From: Toxotes chatareus
Lineage: Eukaryota > Chordata > Actinopteri > Toxotidae
NCBI GenBank assembly: GCA_016801885.1
Contig: JAFBJY010000388.1
Span: 62,001-126,000 of the forward strand
DNA length: 64,000 nt
Direction: 5' to 3'
A program made the translations under genes and the position numbers. Positions 12,238-21,463 of this stretch are shown here, one piece after another. How positions within the stretch are numbered: position 1 is the first letter of the stretch; the number at the start of each line of letters is the position of its first letter. The notes under the pieces were generated by a model that did no database searches, was not told the DNA's origin, and was given only the letters and a program-made list of their open reading frames with translations.

Positions 12238-12266
<29 letters not shown>
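12238..12266. repeat. Poly-T tract
   Basis: An uninterrupted run of about 29 T (poly-A on the ERV sense strand) just before the minisatellite in the ERV-1 leader. The flanks are also T-rich. Confidence 0.9.
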
Positions 12267-12270
<4 letters not shown>

Positions 12271-12309
12271 CTTTTTATCTTTTAGAGATTTTTTTATTAT
12301 TTCTATAGG

Positions 12310-12965
12310 TTTTCTCTTTAGCTCCTCTTGAGCTTTTTCTTTTTTTTTCTATAAGTCCCTGACTTATTCTTAGCTCCTCTTGAGCTTTTTTTTTTTTTTT
12401 TTTCTATAAGTCCCTGCCTTTTCTTAGCTCCTCTTGAGCTTTTTCTTTTTTTTTTTTTCTATAAGTCCCTGCCTTTTCTTAGCTCGTCTTGAGCTTTTTC
12501 TTTTTTTTTCTATAAGTCCCTGCCTTTTCTTAGCTCCTCTTGAGCTTTTTTTTTTTTTTCTATAAGTCCCTGCCTTTTCTTAGCTCCTCTTGAGCTTTTT
12601 TTTTTTTTTTTCTATAAGTCCCTGCCTTTTCTTAGCTCCTCTTGAGCTTTTTCTTTTTTTTTTCTATAAGTCCCTGCCTTTTCTTAGCTCGTCTTGAGCT
12701 TTTTTTTTTTTTTTTCTATAAGTCCCTGCCTTTTCTTAGCTCCTCTTGAGCTTTTTTCTTTTTTTTTCTATAAGTCCCTGCCTTTTCTTAGCTCCTCTTG
12801 AGCTTTTTTTTTTTTCTATAAGTCCCTGCCTTTTCTTAGCTCCTCTTGAGCTTTTTCTTTTTTTTTTTCTATAAGTCCCTGCCTTTTCTTAGCTCCTCTT
12901 GAGCTTTTTCTTTTTTTTTTCTATAAGTCCCTGCCTTTTCTTAGCTCCTCTTGAGCTTTTCCTTT
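12310..12965. repeat. 51-54 bp minisatellite, about 13 units, in the ERV-1 leader
   Basis: Tandem units, each with AGCTCCTCTTGAGCT (an AGCTC...GAGCT inverted repeat), a T-run of variable length and TATAAGTCCCTGCCTTTTCTT. I count 13 occurrences of the AGCTCnTCTTGAGC core, two of them with G in place of C. The units differ mainly in T-run length. It lies between the primer binding site and the gag start. Confidence 0.92.
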
Positions 12966-13276
12966 TATTTCTAACGCGCGAGGTAGTTTTTGGTCTTCCT
13001 ACAGACTCTTTCAAGCTTCTCTGTAAGCTTTTCAGCTTTTTCTCACACTTTTTCTTTTTTTTCCTTTTCTCTTTCTTTAACTTTACTTAAATCAATACTG
13101 CACCTGAATCGTCCTGGTCCTGCTCAATTTCCCTGAATCTCGTCACCCCTCGCCTCTCCGGCAGGCCCCGGCCTCCCTACATCCAAACTGCTCCTGGTAA
13201 CCGGTGCAGGGTGGAGGGCTTTTCCAAATGTGCACAGAGTCGGGTCCAAATCCAGAGAGAAGAGGAGATATTGAGA

Positions 13277-13293
13277 TCCGGCTCGAAGGACCA
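13277..13293 (-). other. ERV-1 primer binding site, tRNA-Tyr type
   Basis: Read on the - strand, TGGTCCTTCGAGCCGGA follows the LTR edge after five bases. From memory, vertebrate tRNA-Tyr ends TCCGGCTCGAAGGA plus CCA, the exact complement over 17 bases. This fixes the orientation of the element and its 5' LTR. Confidence 0.75.
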
Positions 13294-13298
13294 ATTTA

Positions 13299-13664
13299 TG
13301 TTAGAAAAATTCTAACATATTCAGCCAAGACTCAGAGACGATCAGAGCTTTTAGAATTTATTCTTGCAAGAAGGAGTCTACATCAACCATGAATCAAGAA
13401 TGGTATCGTTGTAATACTCATAGGAGAGTAGTCTCTATGTCTTCTTTATACACACAGGAGCTCACCTCCCTTCGAGCTGATAATCAGAGTCATAGTCTAA
13501 ACATGCATACATGCAGCCGGTCTCATTGAGTGTCTGTCTCTGTATCTGTGTAAGAAGAACAATATGCACCGGACAGGCTTCCATATCTGTCTCAATGGAA
13601 CAATGTGTGCCCCTTGCTGTAGTTCAAGGCATTGTAGGTCAGGCTGCACATTATTTTTCCATCA
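13299..13664 (-). repeat. ERV-1 5' LTR (366 bp)
   Basis: On the + strand it begins TGTTAGAAAAATTC and ends TTTTCCATCA directly before the GTACC target duplication. TG...CA ends and the adjacent primer binding site identify it as an LTR. Only its inner 22 bp recur at the other end of the element. Confidence 0.8.
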
Positions 13665-13851
13665 GTACCGTCATCAAGACCCTCGTGCTCAACAACATGG
13701 TGAGGGCTGTTTGTCTGTGCAGCTGCAGACATGCTAATCCACGAGATCCTCAGCCACCCCTGTCCTGAATGTCCGTGTCCTCACACACAGCTCTGTCCTG
13801 GGCTGACATGTAACATGCTGTTGATGGGATGTTGTGCCTCTTCCTGCTTAG

Positions 13852-14016
13852 GTCATTTGTGAGATGGCGACTGCAGCCATGGCATTCTCTGTTTACAAAC
13901 GCTTCCAGACGTTTCCGTGCATCATCCAGAACAACCCCTGTTCTTCTCCCCGCAAGCCGGACCCCAAGGCCAACACACAGACAGAAGTCATCACTACGCA
14001 CCTTGAGTCGTCTGAG
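13852..14016 (+). pseudogene. znf638-like: znf638-like copy 1: RRM3 second-half exon
   Basis: 165-nt exon (AG at 13850-13851; GTCGGT donor) encoding VICEMATAAMAFSVYKRFQ and onward to LESSE, the C-terminal half of an RRM. Compared with copy 2 it has one C missing and one C added within about 15 bases (around 13936-13952). The frame is restored but three or four residues are changed (NPLFFS becomes NPCSSP). Confidence 0.75.
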
Positions 14017-14159
14017 GTCGGTAATTGATTGGCAGTGCTTGCTCATTATTCAGTTAGACATATGTCTTATCTACTACTGGCATGATGTCCTGCAGCGTCA
14101 GCTTCATGTGCATGTGTTTGATGTCACACTGCTCAATAGCTCCTTGTGTCTGCTCATAG

Positions 14160-17100
14160 GATGCACCTGCTAACGGCAAAAGCAGCCAAACAGCAGCAGC
14201 TGCAGAGGAAGAGGAGGCTGTCCATATAGAGAAGTCTCAACCTCCTTTGGATGCTTCTGGGACAGACCAGAAGATGAAGAGCACAGAGAAGACGGCTGGT
14301 GAAGACCAAGCTGTCTTCTCTGAGGGGGAGGAAAAAAGATGGCGGAGCCGGCTGGGCGGTCTGGCAGGAGCCCCAGACGTGCTCACCAAACTTTCATCTC
14401 TGTTGTCACCTATACTGGTAAATCCGGCTGAGAAATGCCATGTTCTCACTCACACTATAAAAGCCAAGCATGGACCGAGGATTGAGGACTTTACACAGCG
14501 ATCGGCGCTCTTTATCTACATTGTAGTGCTGCTGATGTTCTCGGTCCGTGGCTATGGGATCAATCAGCTGATGATCTCACGAGATCCTATATACTACCAC
14601 CGATACAACCTGTCACACACAATGAATGGAGCCAACTAACTCTCTACACCACAATACTACGAGACGGGCGAGCAACAGCTCCAGGTGAACAAACCAACAA
14701 CACTACCAGAGTTAAAGCTTCACGCAGATATAGAAAGCTGCTCGCTTACCTGCTGACTACACTTCTCCTTGCCGGGCGACGTGCAGCCAAATCCGGGACC
14801 TGTCTCTGTACAAGATCTGCTGCCTCCAGCCAGGACGCCGCCAATCAAGGTAGTATGGGTCAACAGGTACATTCACGCGGAATCCCGGCGATCACAAAAC
14901 ACTTCAATATTGGTCTCTTCCAAACTTTTCAGCACTCCAAAATCATTTGGGACCCACGCACAAAACCGAAAGGTCTCCTTGGAGGTCACCTGAACATTAG
15001 AGCGTGGGGGGCGAAAACTGAACAACTTGGAAAAACTGTTTAGCGGCTCAAATTTGGACTTCCTCTGCCTGTCTGAGACATGGCTAACCAAATCATCGCC
15101 TGTAGCTTCTTACACAATGCCTGGCTGCAATGTCTTCAGAAAAGACAGAAACAAAGGAAGAGGCTGCGGGCTGCTTATGTATCGTGAGAGATGACGTTAG
15201 ATGCGAACAAATCGATCTAACATGCGTAAATGAAATTGAATGTATTGCTATCACTATCACCCTGTCCCAGCAGATGACATTCAGTGTGATAGGCGTGTAT
15301 AGACCACCGTCATCTGACGTCACGTTTTGTGAGCATTTTAAGAACCTGCTCAAAAATTGGATTTAAAGAAAGAATGTATAGTTCTTGGCGATTTTAATTT
15401 AAACTGGGCTGAAAAAGCAACTAGAAAGAGGCTAAAAGCACTTACAAATCAATTTGAACTGACTCAACTAATAGATGGTCCCACAAGAATAACAAATGTC
15501 TCCAAAACACAAATTGATCTCATCTTTAGTAATAAACCGGAGAGAATTATTAAATCTTATAATCTTCTCACTGGTTTGTCAGATCACTATATGACTCTCA
15601 TTGCAAGAAAATTAACAAAAAATAGGTTTATTTACCAACAAGAGACAACTAAACACTCCTGTGGAATGAGGAGACATGAATGCATTTAAGGAAGAACTAA
15701 GTCAAACTGATTGGAGAGATGTTTTACTCACAGATGATATAGAGGCCTCTTGTGAGTCCTTTATAGGTACAGTGAACAGAATTAAAGAGAAATACATAAA
15801 ACCTTTTAAAATGGACAGCGTAAGAGTAATCTACCCTGGTTTAATGACCAATGATGAAAAAGTCTAAATCACTTAATGATAGACGCACTTTTACAAACCT
15901 CTGCAATAAAGTGGTGAATGAATTAAGGAAAGCAAAGGCAAGTTTTTTTTTATGAATATTATTAAAGAAGGAAAAGGAAATAGTAAACTGATATGGAGAA
16001 ACATAAATAAACTAACAAAGAGAGACAGCAAGCCAAACCAGGGAAAGGGACATGAACTGAGAATCCAGGGGAATTTAACTAATGATCCTAATGAAATTGC
16101 CTCTGCATTTAATACTTATTTTACTGCGTCAGTGCAAAATTTATCGGACACATTTGGTCCAAGAATTAAAGACTTAGCAGCACCAAATTTTACTAAACCG
16201 ATTTTTAAGATAACTGAAGTTCCTGAAAGTAAGGTTTGTAAGATCCTAAGCACTTTAAAGTCCTCAAAGGCAAAAGATACGTTAATGTGGGACTCAACAT
16301 TTCTAAAAAAAACAATATTCACTCCCTCAGCACCCCCATGGCACATCTAGTTAATCTGTCTATAAAACAGTCCATTTTTCCAGCTGCATGGAAGGCCGCA
16401 GTTGTGGTTCCCATCTTTAAGGCAGGTGAACTCCAACTGAAATGGCTACCTGTTATTTTATTGAAAAATTAAATCAAAACTAGACAGTGGGAGTGCTGTG
16501 GGAGCTGTTTTTTTAGACTTGAAAAAAGCATTTGATACAGTAAACCATAATGTTCTTCTTTCAAAACTGTCAAACTTCAACTTTTCTGATGATGAAATGG
16601 ATGGATATGAAGTAGCAGCCAAATTAACAGCAGCGATGGCCAAAATTTCCACCTGGCCCTCAAGGTCCTGCCTGACACTAAACATCAGTAAAACTGCATG
16701 TATGTACTTTTACATAAGAAAAAATGGAAACCAGCCAGATATCCTTGAAAATGGGGAAAAGATCCAGATTGTTTCACATTTTAAATATTTGGGGATTACT
16801 GTTGATTCACAGCTATCCTTTAAGAAACACATAAAGCAAGTGTGTAACACTGTTAAATTTAACTTAAGAAACTTTAGACACATCCGAAATCAGCTCCCCT
16901 TAGATGCCGCCAAACTATATATGCACTCAATGATTTTCTCACATATTGCATACTGCATCACAAGCTGGTCACAAGCTGGAAAAACAACACTCACTCAGTT
17001 GCAAACACTTTATAAGCAAACTCTTAAGGTATTAGACAAAAAGCCATCAAGTTTTCATCATTGTAATATGGTTCAAAAGCATAAACTTCTGACCTTTGAT

Positions 17101-17948
17101 AATTTTGTATTCCTTGCCAATGTTAGTTTACTGTACAAAATAGTACATGATCTGGCTGCTCCTCCATTAAAGGAGTTCATATCACTGCGTCCAGACAACA
17201 GAAGAACAACCAGGACGACCAGCAGAGCTCACTGTGTAGTACAGCACAGACGTACTGAGTTTGGCAGATCAGCTTTTTCTTTCAAATCCACTAATTGTTG
17301 GAACTCAGTACCAAGCGAGATCAGAGAGATAAGCACCCTCACTGGTTTTAAATCTAAGATCAAATCATGGCTTAAATCAACCCAATCGTGCACTCATCAA
17401 CCATAAATCCTACTGGTTCATAATCCACTGATTTGTAATTTTAACATTGTGATTTTATTGCTGTGTGAAACTGTTATTGTTGCTGTCTGATTGTTATTGT
17501 TTGTTGTCCTGTTGTTGTTTGAGAAGGCTGTTTCAGTGACAGTATTCTTATATTTGTTGTATTCTTATGTATGTATCTACTTATCTTGGACTGTAGTGTT
17601 TTGTTTTAATACTCAGTGTTTATTGTTCCTGCTCAGGGACTACAGATGAAAATTAGCTGGTAGCTAACTCTGGCATGGCTGAGAGCTATGCACTGTCCCT
17701 GTCCATGCACTAGCGCTGCTGTTTCCCACTCTTCAGCTGCACAAGACACCAAAGCAGAAGCAGTCATGGATACAGACATGAGGGAAGCATCTGCTGATAA
17801 AACTGTCTCAGAGACAGTAGGAGACAATAAAGGAGTCAATCCATCTGAAGCAGGAAAGGACAAGGCTGCAGGTGCCCAAGAGACAAAGGCATCTGTCTCT
17901 AATGGCAGAGCAGCTTCCATGGAGACGGCCATGCCAGAGCTACCTAAG
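14160..17948 (+). pseudogene. znf638-like: znf638-like copy 1: acidic tail exon split by a LINE
   Basis: The left part 14160-14312 encodes DAPANGKSSQ...EKTAGEDQA and the right part 17711-17948 encodes SAAVSHSSAAQD...AMPELPK. Between them a 3.4-kb LINE replaces about 43-44 bp of exon that copy 2 keeps (43733-43776). The exon is an Ala/Glu/Ser-rich low-complexity region following the last RRM. Confidence 0.8.
14313..17709 (+). mobile_element. LINE with 5' end and 2A-like motif, inside an exon of copy 1
   Basis: Non-LTR retrotransposon of the jockey/L2 group. It starts with a GC-rich 5' region containing AAAGATGGCGGAGCCGG (about 14336-14352). A hydrophobic run precedes GDVQPNPGP (14775-14801). 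Next is an APE-type endonuclease (SETWLT, GVYRPPSSD, GDFNLNW, LSDHYMTLI) at about 15000-15660, then a linker and an RT start. An internal deletion joins LLSKLSNFNFS to DDEMDGYEVAAKL at about 16590, removing the YADD catalytic block. The C-terminal part runs to a stop at 17404 and the 3' UTR to about 17709. Defective. Confidence 0.87.
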
Positions 17949-18066
17949 GTAACATACAGCAGAAATTTGTCTCTGCGCTCGTCAGCCTGTTGTTGGAGTC
18001 GGGTTGTTCTTCTGTGTAGCTCAGCCTGTGAGCTTTCATGTCTCTTTTTCATCCCTGTTTCACCAG

Positions 18067-18535
18067 GTCACTCAACAAATGGTTAACGCGTTGCTTGTAG
18101 AGAGTGTCCAACAAGAACCGGCAGCCATCCTAACAACGTAGCAGCTTCCACCTGTGGCGTGAAGGGGAGACACAAACAGAGACAGAGCAGGACAAAAAGT
18201 CAGCAGAGGGGACAAAAGAGGCGGCCAAGAACCACACAGAGGAGGAGGTGAAGAAGCAGGAGAGGGAGAGGAAAGAGAGGGAAGCCAGAAAGGAGGCGGA
18301 AGCGAGAGAGAGGAGGGACTGGGAGAAGGAGGAGAGGGCTAAGAGGGAGAGGGAATGGGATGAAAGAGCCAGGAAGGAGAGGGAGGAGGAAAGGAGGGAG
18401 TGGCAGAGGAGGGAGAGAAAGAGAGCACACGGTGAAGGTTTGTCCGGATCCAGGTGGTCTTGCCGGTCGGAGGGATACAAGCAGAGCTCCTGGACGGACG
18501 CACAGCGTAACAGCTCACAGGCTGAGACCACAATG
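18067..18535 (+). pseudogene. znf638-like: znf638-like copy 1: Glu/Arg-rich exon
   Basis: In the frame entering from the previous exon it encodes VTQQMVNALLVESVQQEPAA and then hits TAG at 18139-18141. The rest of the exon is open in another frame: a long charged helix (EEEVKKQERERKEREARKE...) and an RS-like end (GSRWSCRSEGYKQSSW), finishing ATG before a good GTGAGG donor at 18536. The charged block is longer than in copy 2. A 1-bp loss near the TAG would explain the break. The same TAG is in copies 2 and 3. Confidence 0.7.
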
Positions 18536-18630
18536 GTGAGGAGGTGCTGCTGGGTCAAAACCTGGACACTTAAATGTCTCCTGTGTGTCCTAACCCACAA
18601 CCCTGTTTCTTTGTCCTGTCATGACATCAG

Positions 18631-18785
18631 GTGGAGGACAAGGACCACTTCCCATTCAACATGAGTGACTTTGTGACATTAGATGAAGTAGGAGATGTTA
18701 GCGACCTTCCGTATTCTCCTGCCGTTGTTCCCATGGAAACCACAGACAGGGGGAGGAGACATCTGTCCTTCAGGACACTACAGGG
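18631..18785 (+). pseudogene. znf638-like: znf638-like copy 1: FPFN...FVTLDEV exon
   Basis: Encodes VEDKDHFPFNMSDFVTLDEV, the short acidic motif seen before the C-terminal zinc finger in ZNF638, matrin-3 and RBM20. Two extra G near 18750 (155 nt here against 153 in copy 2) shift the frame after METTDR. Confidence 0.75.
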
Positions 18786-18905
18786 GTACATTTTAGCTTG
18801 TGTATATCCCATCAAGCTTTTCTCTACATGTTTGATGGGGGGTGTCCGACACTTAAATGTCCACAGTCTTATGACGTCAGTCCTTTTCTGGTTTTCTGCT
18901 TCTAG

Positions 18906-19547
18906 GACACACCCATGGGGTTGCCATAGAAACAGCAGTATCGGATGCCACAGCGACTCTGCTCAAGTCTGATCAACGAGTTTCAGAGTCCGAACCCGTG
19001 AGAGAGCACCAACAGCTGACTCCTCAGACAGGTCGTCAGGTTTAACACTCGGTCCGGTCCTCACCGCTGCAGCATCCACCTTACCAGCTCCACAGGCTGA
19101 GTCCTCTCTCAGCCAAACACCTGAGACTGGTACAGCCTCACACTGATTTCACTTCTACCATCAACACAAGGAAACACAGTCTTTCCTAGATATTTTTCTT
19201 TATTTTTTGGTTTCAAATTATAAATTTGGCCTGAAATCTGTCTTTATGTTTAGAAATCACTCCACTGCCCACCCTGGACTCCACCCCAGAGGTCCAACAC
19301 CTGTCTGTGTCTGCCCCTGCAGCATCAGGTAACCCACCTGAAGCTGCCCCTGCAGACTCCTCCTCAAACAGCCCAGCCATAGGAGCAGTGACCGCAGAGA
19401 GTGAGGACCATAAGAAAGAGGAGAGTCCTCTCAGTCACAGCCAGGCCAAGGAGGAGGAGACGGTGCTGGTGTTGGACAAAACAGAAGGACAGGAGAAGAT
19501 GCAGGACCAGGAGGACAAAGAGACGGGAGCTCCTGCTGCAGAGACAG
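18906..19547 (+). pseudogene. znf638-like: znf638-like copy 1: two acidic linker exons
   Basis: Exon 18906-19129 (224 nt against 223 in copy 2, so frameshifted by small indels) is Ser/Thr/Ala-rich. Exon 19254-19547 is in frame over EITPLPTLDSTPEVQHLSV to ETGAPAAETG, rich in Glu and Lys. Both have AG acceptors and GT donors. No known domain; disordered linker. Confidence 0.7.
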
Positions 19548-19579
19548 GTATGCTTTGATTTTCTTTGAAGTAGAACTGT

Positions 19580-19725
19580 GAGTGGCAGCAGTTCCTCAGT
19601 GGGTAGAGAATCAGACTTGTCCAAATTTACCTCTTCTTCAAATGTTTGAGATGATGGGACGTTGTCCTTGGGGCAGGTACTTGCCATAAGTCATTGCAGG
19701 TGTTTAATAACAGCACCAAGATGAA
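19580..19725. repeat. tRNA-derived SINE-like remnant (intronic)
   Basis: GTGGCAGCAGTTCCTCAGTG...TAGAGAATCAG resembles the tRNA-type head of common fish SINEs (box A-like), and GGGACGTTGTCCTTGGGGCA the region after it. Copies also lie at 45597-45715 and about 61405-61530, so it predates the duplication. Family not identified. Confidence 0.4.
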
Positions 19726-19856
19726 GACACATGAAGTCCATTTGGAAAATGCTTCATTATTAGCTTATCTGCTTTGTTGAGTAAAGCTAGGACCAGGTCT
19801 TTTTGTCCCTGTGTATGTCCTAGATTGGACTTTAAAGCAGTCCCTGTCTCTTCTAG

Positions 19857-19918
19857 GAAAGCAACAGACGTCCAAAGACCAAACAAACGGAGAAGAGGAG
19901 CGTATGAAGAAGACATGA
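19857..19918 (+). pseudogene. znf638-like: znf638-like copy 1: basic exon after the acidic linker
   Basis: After TTCTAG the phase-1 frame reads GKQQTSKDQTNGEEERMKKT then TGA at 19916-19918. In another frame the same bases read RKATDVQRPNKRRRGAYEED, a plausible nuclear localisation signal, so the true frame is uncertain. Copy 1 keeps CAG where copy 2 has TAG. No zinc-finger exon follows in copy 1. Confidence 0.5.
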
Positions 19919-20052
19919 GAGATGAAAACACCCATGAGCACGGACTACTCCCTCCCCTTTTGACCCCAGCAATCCAGTTGCTGTGACACTATTTATTCAC
20001 TGTGACTGTTCATCACTGTTTTCTTTACACGTGTATTTCCACAGTCACTCTC

Positions 20053-20078
20053 GTGTGTGTGTGTGTGTGTGTGTGTGA
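20053..20078. repeat. GT microsatellite at a deletion edge
   Basis: (GT)n of about 13 units. In copies 2 and 3 this repeat lies directly before the zinc-finger exon. Here it is followed by ATTTTCTTAAACC and then by sequence that in copy 2 lies beyond 49240, so the deletion removing the gene's 3' end starts at this repeat. Confidence 0.85.
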
Positions 20079-20129
20079 TTTTCTTAAACCAGGCTGCAAA
20101 AAACTACACTTATATTTTATTCATGGCCT

Positions 20130-20525
20130 GTAATGTGCCTACTTGTAATTTGGATATTTCCTCAATGGCAAGTTGCTGATGTGGATTCAAGAAGATATTT
20201 TCTTCTTCTACTTAAAGAACTACAACCAACTGTGCTGAGCAAACCACATACACACAAAACACACACATACTCACTCCTGGACTTGTGCAGCCTTCCTTCT
20301 TTTTATTTCTGGTTTCTTTCATGGTCACTTTGGTCATACTGTTTCTAGTATTTATTATTATTGTTTCCTCTAATAAGTCATTTTTTTCTTGGAGTCTTTA
20401 TATTCTATCTGTATTATCTGTATATTCTGAGTGCCTGCACCCTGTTGCATCTGCTCTTTGCTGCTGTAACAGTGGAATTTCCCCATTGTGGGACTATTAA
20501 AGGTTTATCTTATCTTATCTTATCT
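20130..20525 (+). mobile_element. LINE 3' tail
   Basis: The last part, GGAATTTCCCCATTGTGGGA followed by CTATTAAAGG and (TTATC)n at about 20470-20525, is the typical 3' end of fish L2-like LINEs. No coding region remains. It is also present at 49250-49654. Confidence 0.6.
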
Positions 20526-20635
20526 ACTGTATGAAAATGAAGGGCAGAGATGATGAAGAATATCATTCTAACTCTTATTTTATTGCCATCAATTCAATTC
20601 AATTCAATTCAATTTATTCATTAATTATACAGCGC

Positions 20636-20993
20636 CTTACAGAGAAAGAGAGAAAACTCTCTTCTTCTCTCAGAGAAGAACTCTCTGAGAGAAAGAGAGA
20701 GAAAAAACTCTCTCATTGAGGGAAAAGAAAGAAAAACTTTCTCTTTCTCTCAGAGAGACAAGAACTCTGAGAAAAAAGAGAGAAAAACTGTGGAGGGAAG
20801 AAAGAGAGAAGCTGAGAAAGAGAAGAGCAGAGAAGCAGAGAAGAGAGAGTTCTCTCTTTCGTGGCCAAAGAGAGGAGAGAAGAACTGTCTGCGGAGGGAA
20901 GAGAAAGAGAGAACAGCAGAGAAGTTGAGATAGAAAGAAGCAGAGAAAGAGAGAGTTCTTCTCTCTCTTTTCTTTCGTGGAGAAAGAGGGTTA
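20636..20993. repeat. GA-rich inverted-repeat block
   Basis: Purine-rich AGAGAGAAA runs alternating with CTCTCT/TTCTCTC clusters that could fold into hairpins. Open frames here are composition artefacts. A CAATT repeat ((CAATT)n, 20588-20614) precedes it. The second copy is at 49765-50134. Confidence 0.8.
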
Positions 20994-21001
20994 GCGTTAC
21001 G

Positions 21002-21455
21002 CAGTGGCGGTTCTACATTGAATTACTCCAAATTAAAGTTATCAGAAATTAAATAAATATACTCTATATACATAAAAGTGGCAAATATATACACAATCAC
21101 ACATAATAACGGCAGATAATAATGATATAAGATAAAATCAATATAATTGTATTATTTTAGAATTTAATAAAAAAATAATAAGAAGAATAATATACAAATA
21201 AAATATAGAATAAATATTGTGAATAGCACAAATCCTTCATCACACAAATGAAAACACACTACAGGAAATCTAATTCTAACACTATTGCACTAAGAGCAGC
21301 AAAGAAAACACTCCAACTAAAACCTGAGCTTTCTGGCCTTCCTTGATGCTAAATCATCAATAATGTCATTATACGAAATCTGCTCCCCTATTGAATGATT
21401 GATACTGATGACAGCAAGGCCACTGAGTAGTAGCTTGTGCCAAAAACCGCCACTG
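21002..21455. mobile_element. hAT-type MITE with 8-bp target duplication
   Basis: 454-bp non-coding AT-rich element. The left end CAGTGGCGGTT is the reverse complement of the right end AACCGCCACTG. Perfect 8-bp direct repeats GCGTTACG flank it at 20994-21001 and 21456-21463. TIRs starting CAGTG plus an 8-bp duplication are diagnostic of the hAT superfamily. It has no transposase and sits inside a GA-rich block. The same insertion is at 50143-50591. Confidence 0.93.
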
Positions 21456-21463
21456 GCGTTACG

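Larger units (their letters stand above)
7947..13664 (-). mobile_element. Endogenous retrovirus ERV-1, antisense, in an RRM exon
   Basis: Provirus-like element reading right to left. It starts and ends with TG...CA on the + strand and is flanked by a GTACC target duplication. On the - strand the order is LTR (13664-13299), primer binding site, leader with a minisatellite, gag start (11902), protease, reverse transcriptase, RNase H and an env fragment, then a 22-bp LTR remnant. Most of gag, integrase, the 3' part of env and nearly all of the 3' LTR are missing, and frameshifts and stops are frequent. It cannot be functional. The gene order and protease, RT and RNase H motifs fit an Ortervirales ERV of the gamma/epsilon-like fish type. 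Finer classification is not possible by eye. Confidence 0.88.
7850..13699 (+). pseudogene. znf638-like: znf638-like copy 1: RRM3 first-half exon split by an ERV
   Basis: The exon starts after an AG at 7848-7849 with ESTVPVGWSRLLVISNV and resumes at 13665-13699, ending in LVLNNM before a GTGAGG donor. The intact counterpart is 42982-43119. Here a 5.7-kb ERV sits after GGTACC, and the five bases GTACC are repeated on both sides (7942-7946 and 13665-13669). In addition 11 bp are missing near 7900 between two ATGTCC repeats, which shifts the frame. Two independent knockouts of one exon. Confidence 0.8.
1788..19918 (+). pseudogene. znf638-like: znf638-like gene, copy 1 (5' end outside window), pseudogene
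   Basis: Overview of copy 1. Its exons match those of copy 2 one for one and in order: 1788-1878, 1952-1989, 2111-2142, 2382-2413, 5013-5144, 5344-5385, 7850-7946 plus 13670-13699, 13852-14016, 14160-14312 plus 17711-17948, 18067-18535, 18631-18785, 18906-19129, 19254-19547 and 19857-19918. The family binds nucleic acid through RRMs and matrin-type zinc fingers in the nucleus. The assignment rests on RRM exon content, the FPFN...FVTLDEV acidic motif and the zinc finger preserved in copy 2. Lesions here are one missing RRM exon, an ERV and a LINE inside exons, several 1-11 bp indels and missing zinc-finger exons. A matrin-3/RBM20-like identity is the alternative. A working product is very unlikely. 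Confidence 0.75.

Noticed and set aside
12310..12965. CRISPR-like array of regular repeats
   Set aside because: The units are contiguous with no unique spacers, and the context is a eukaryotic retroviral leader. It is a minisatellite.
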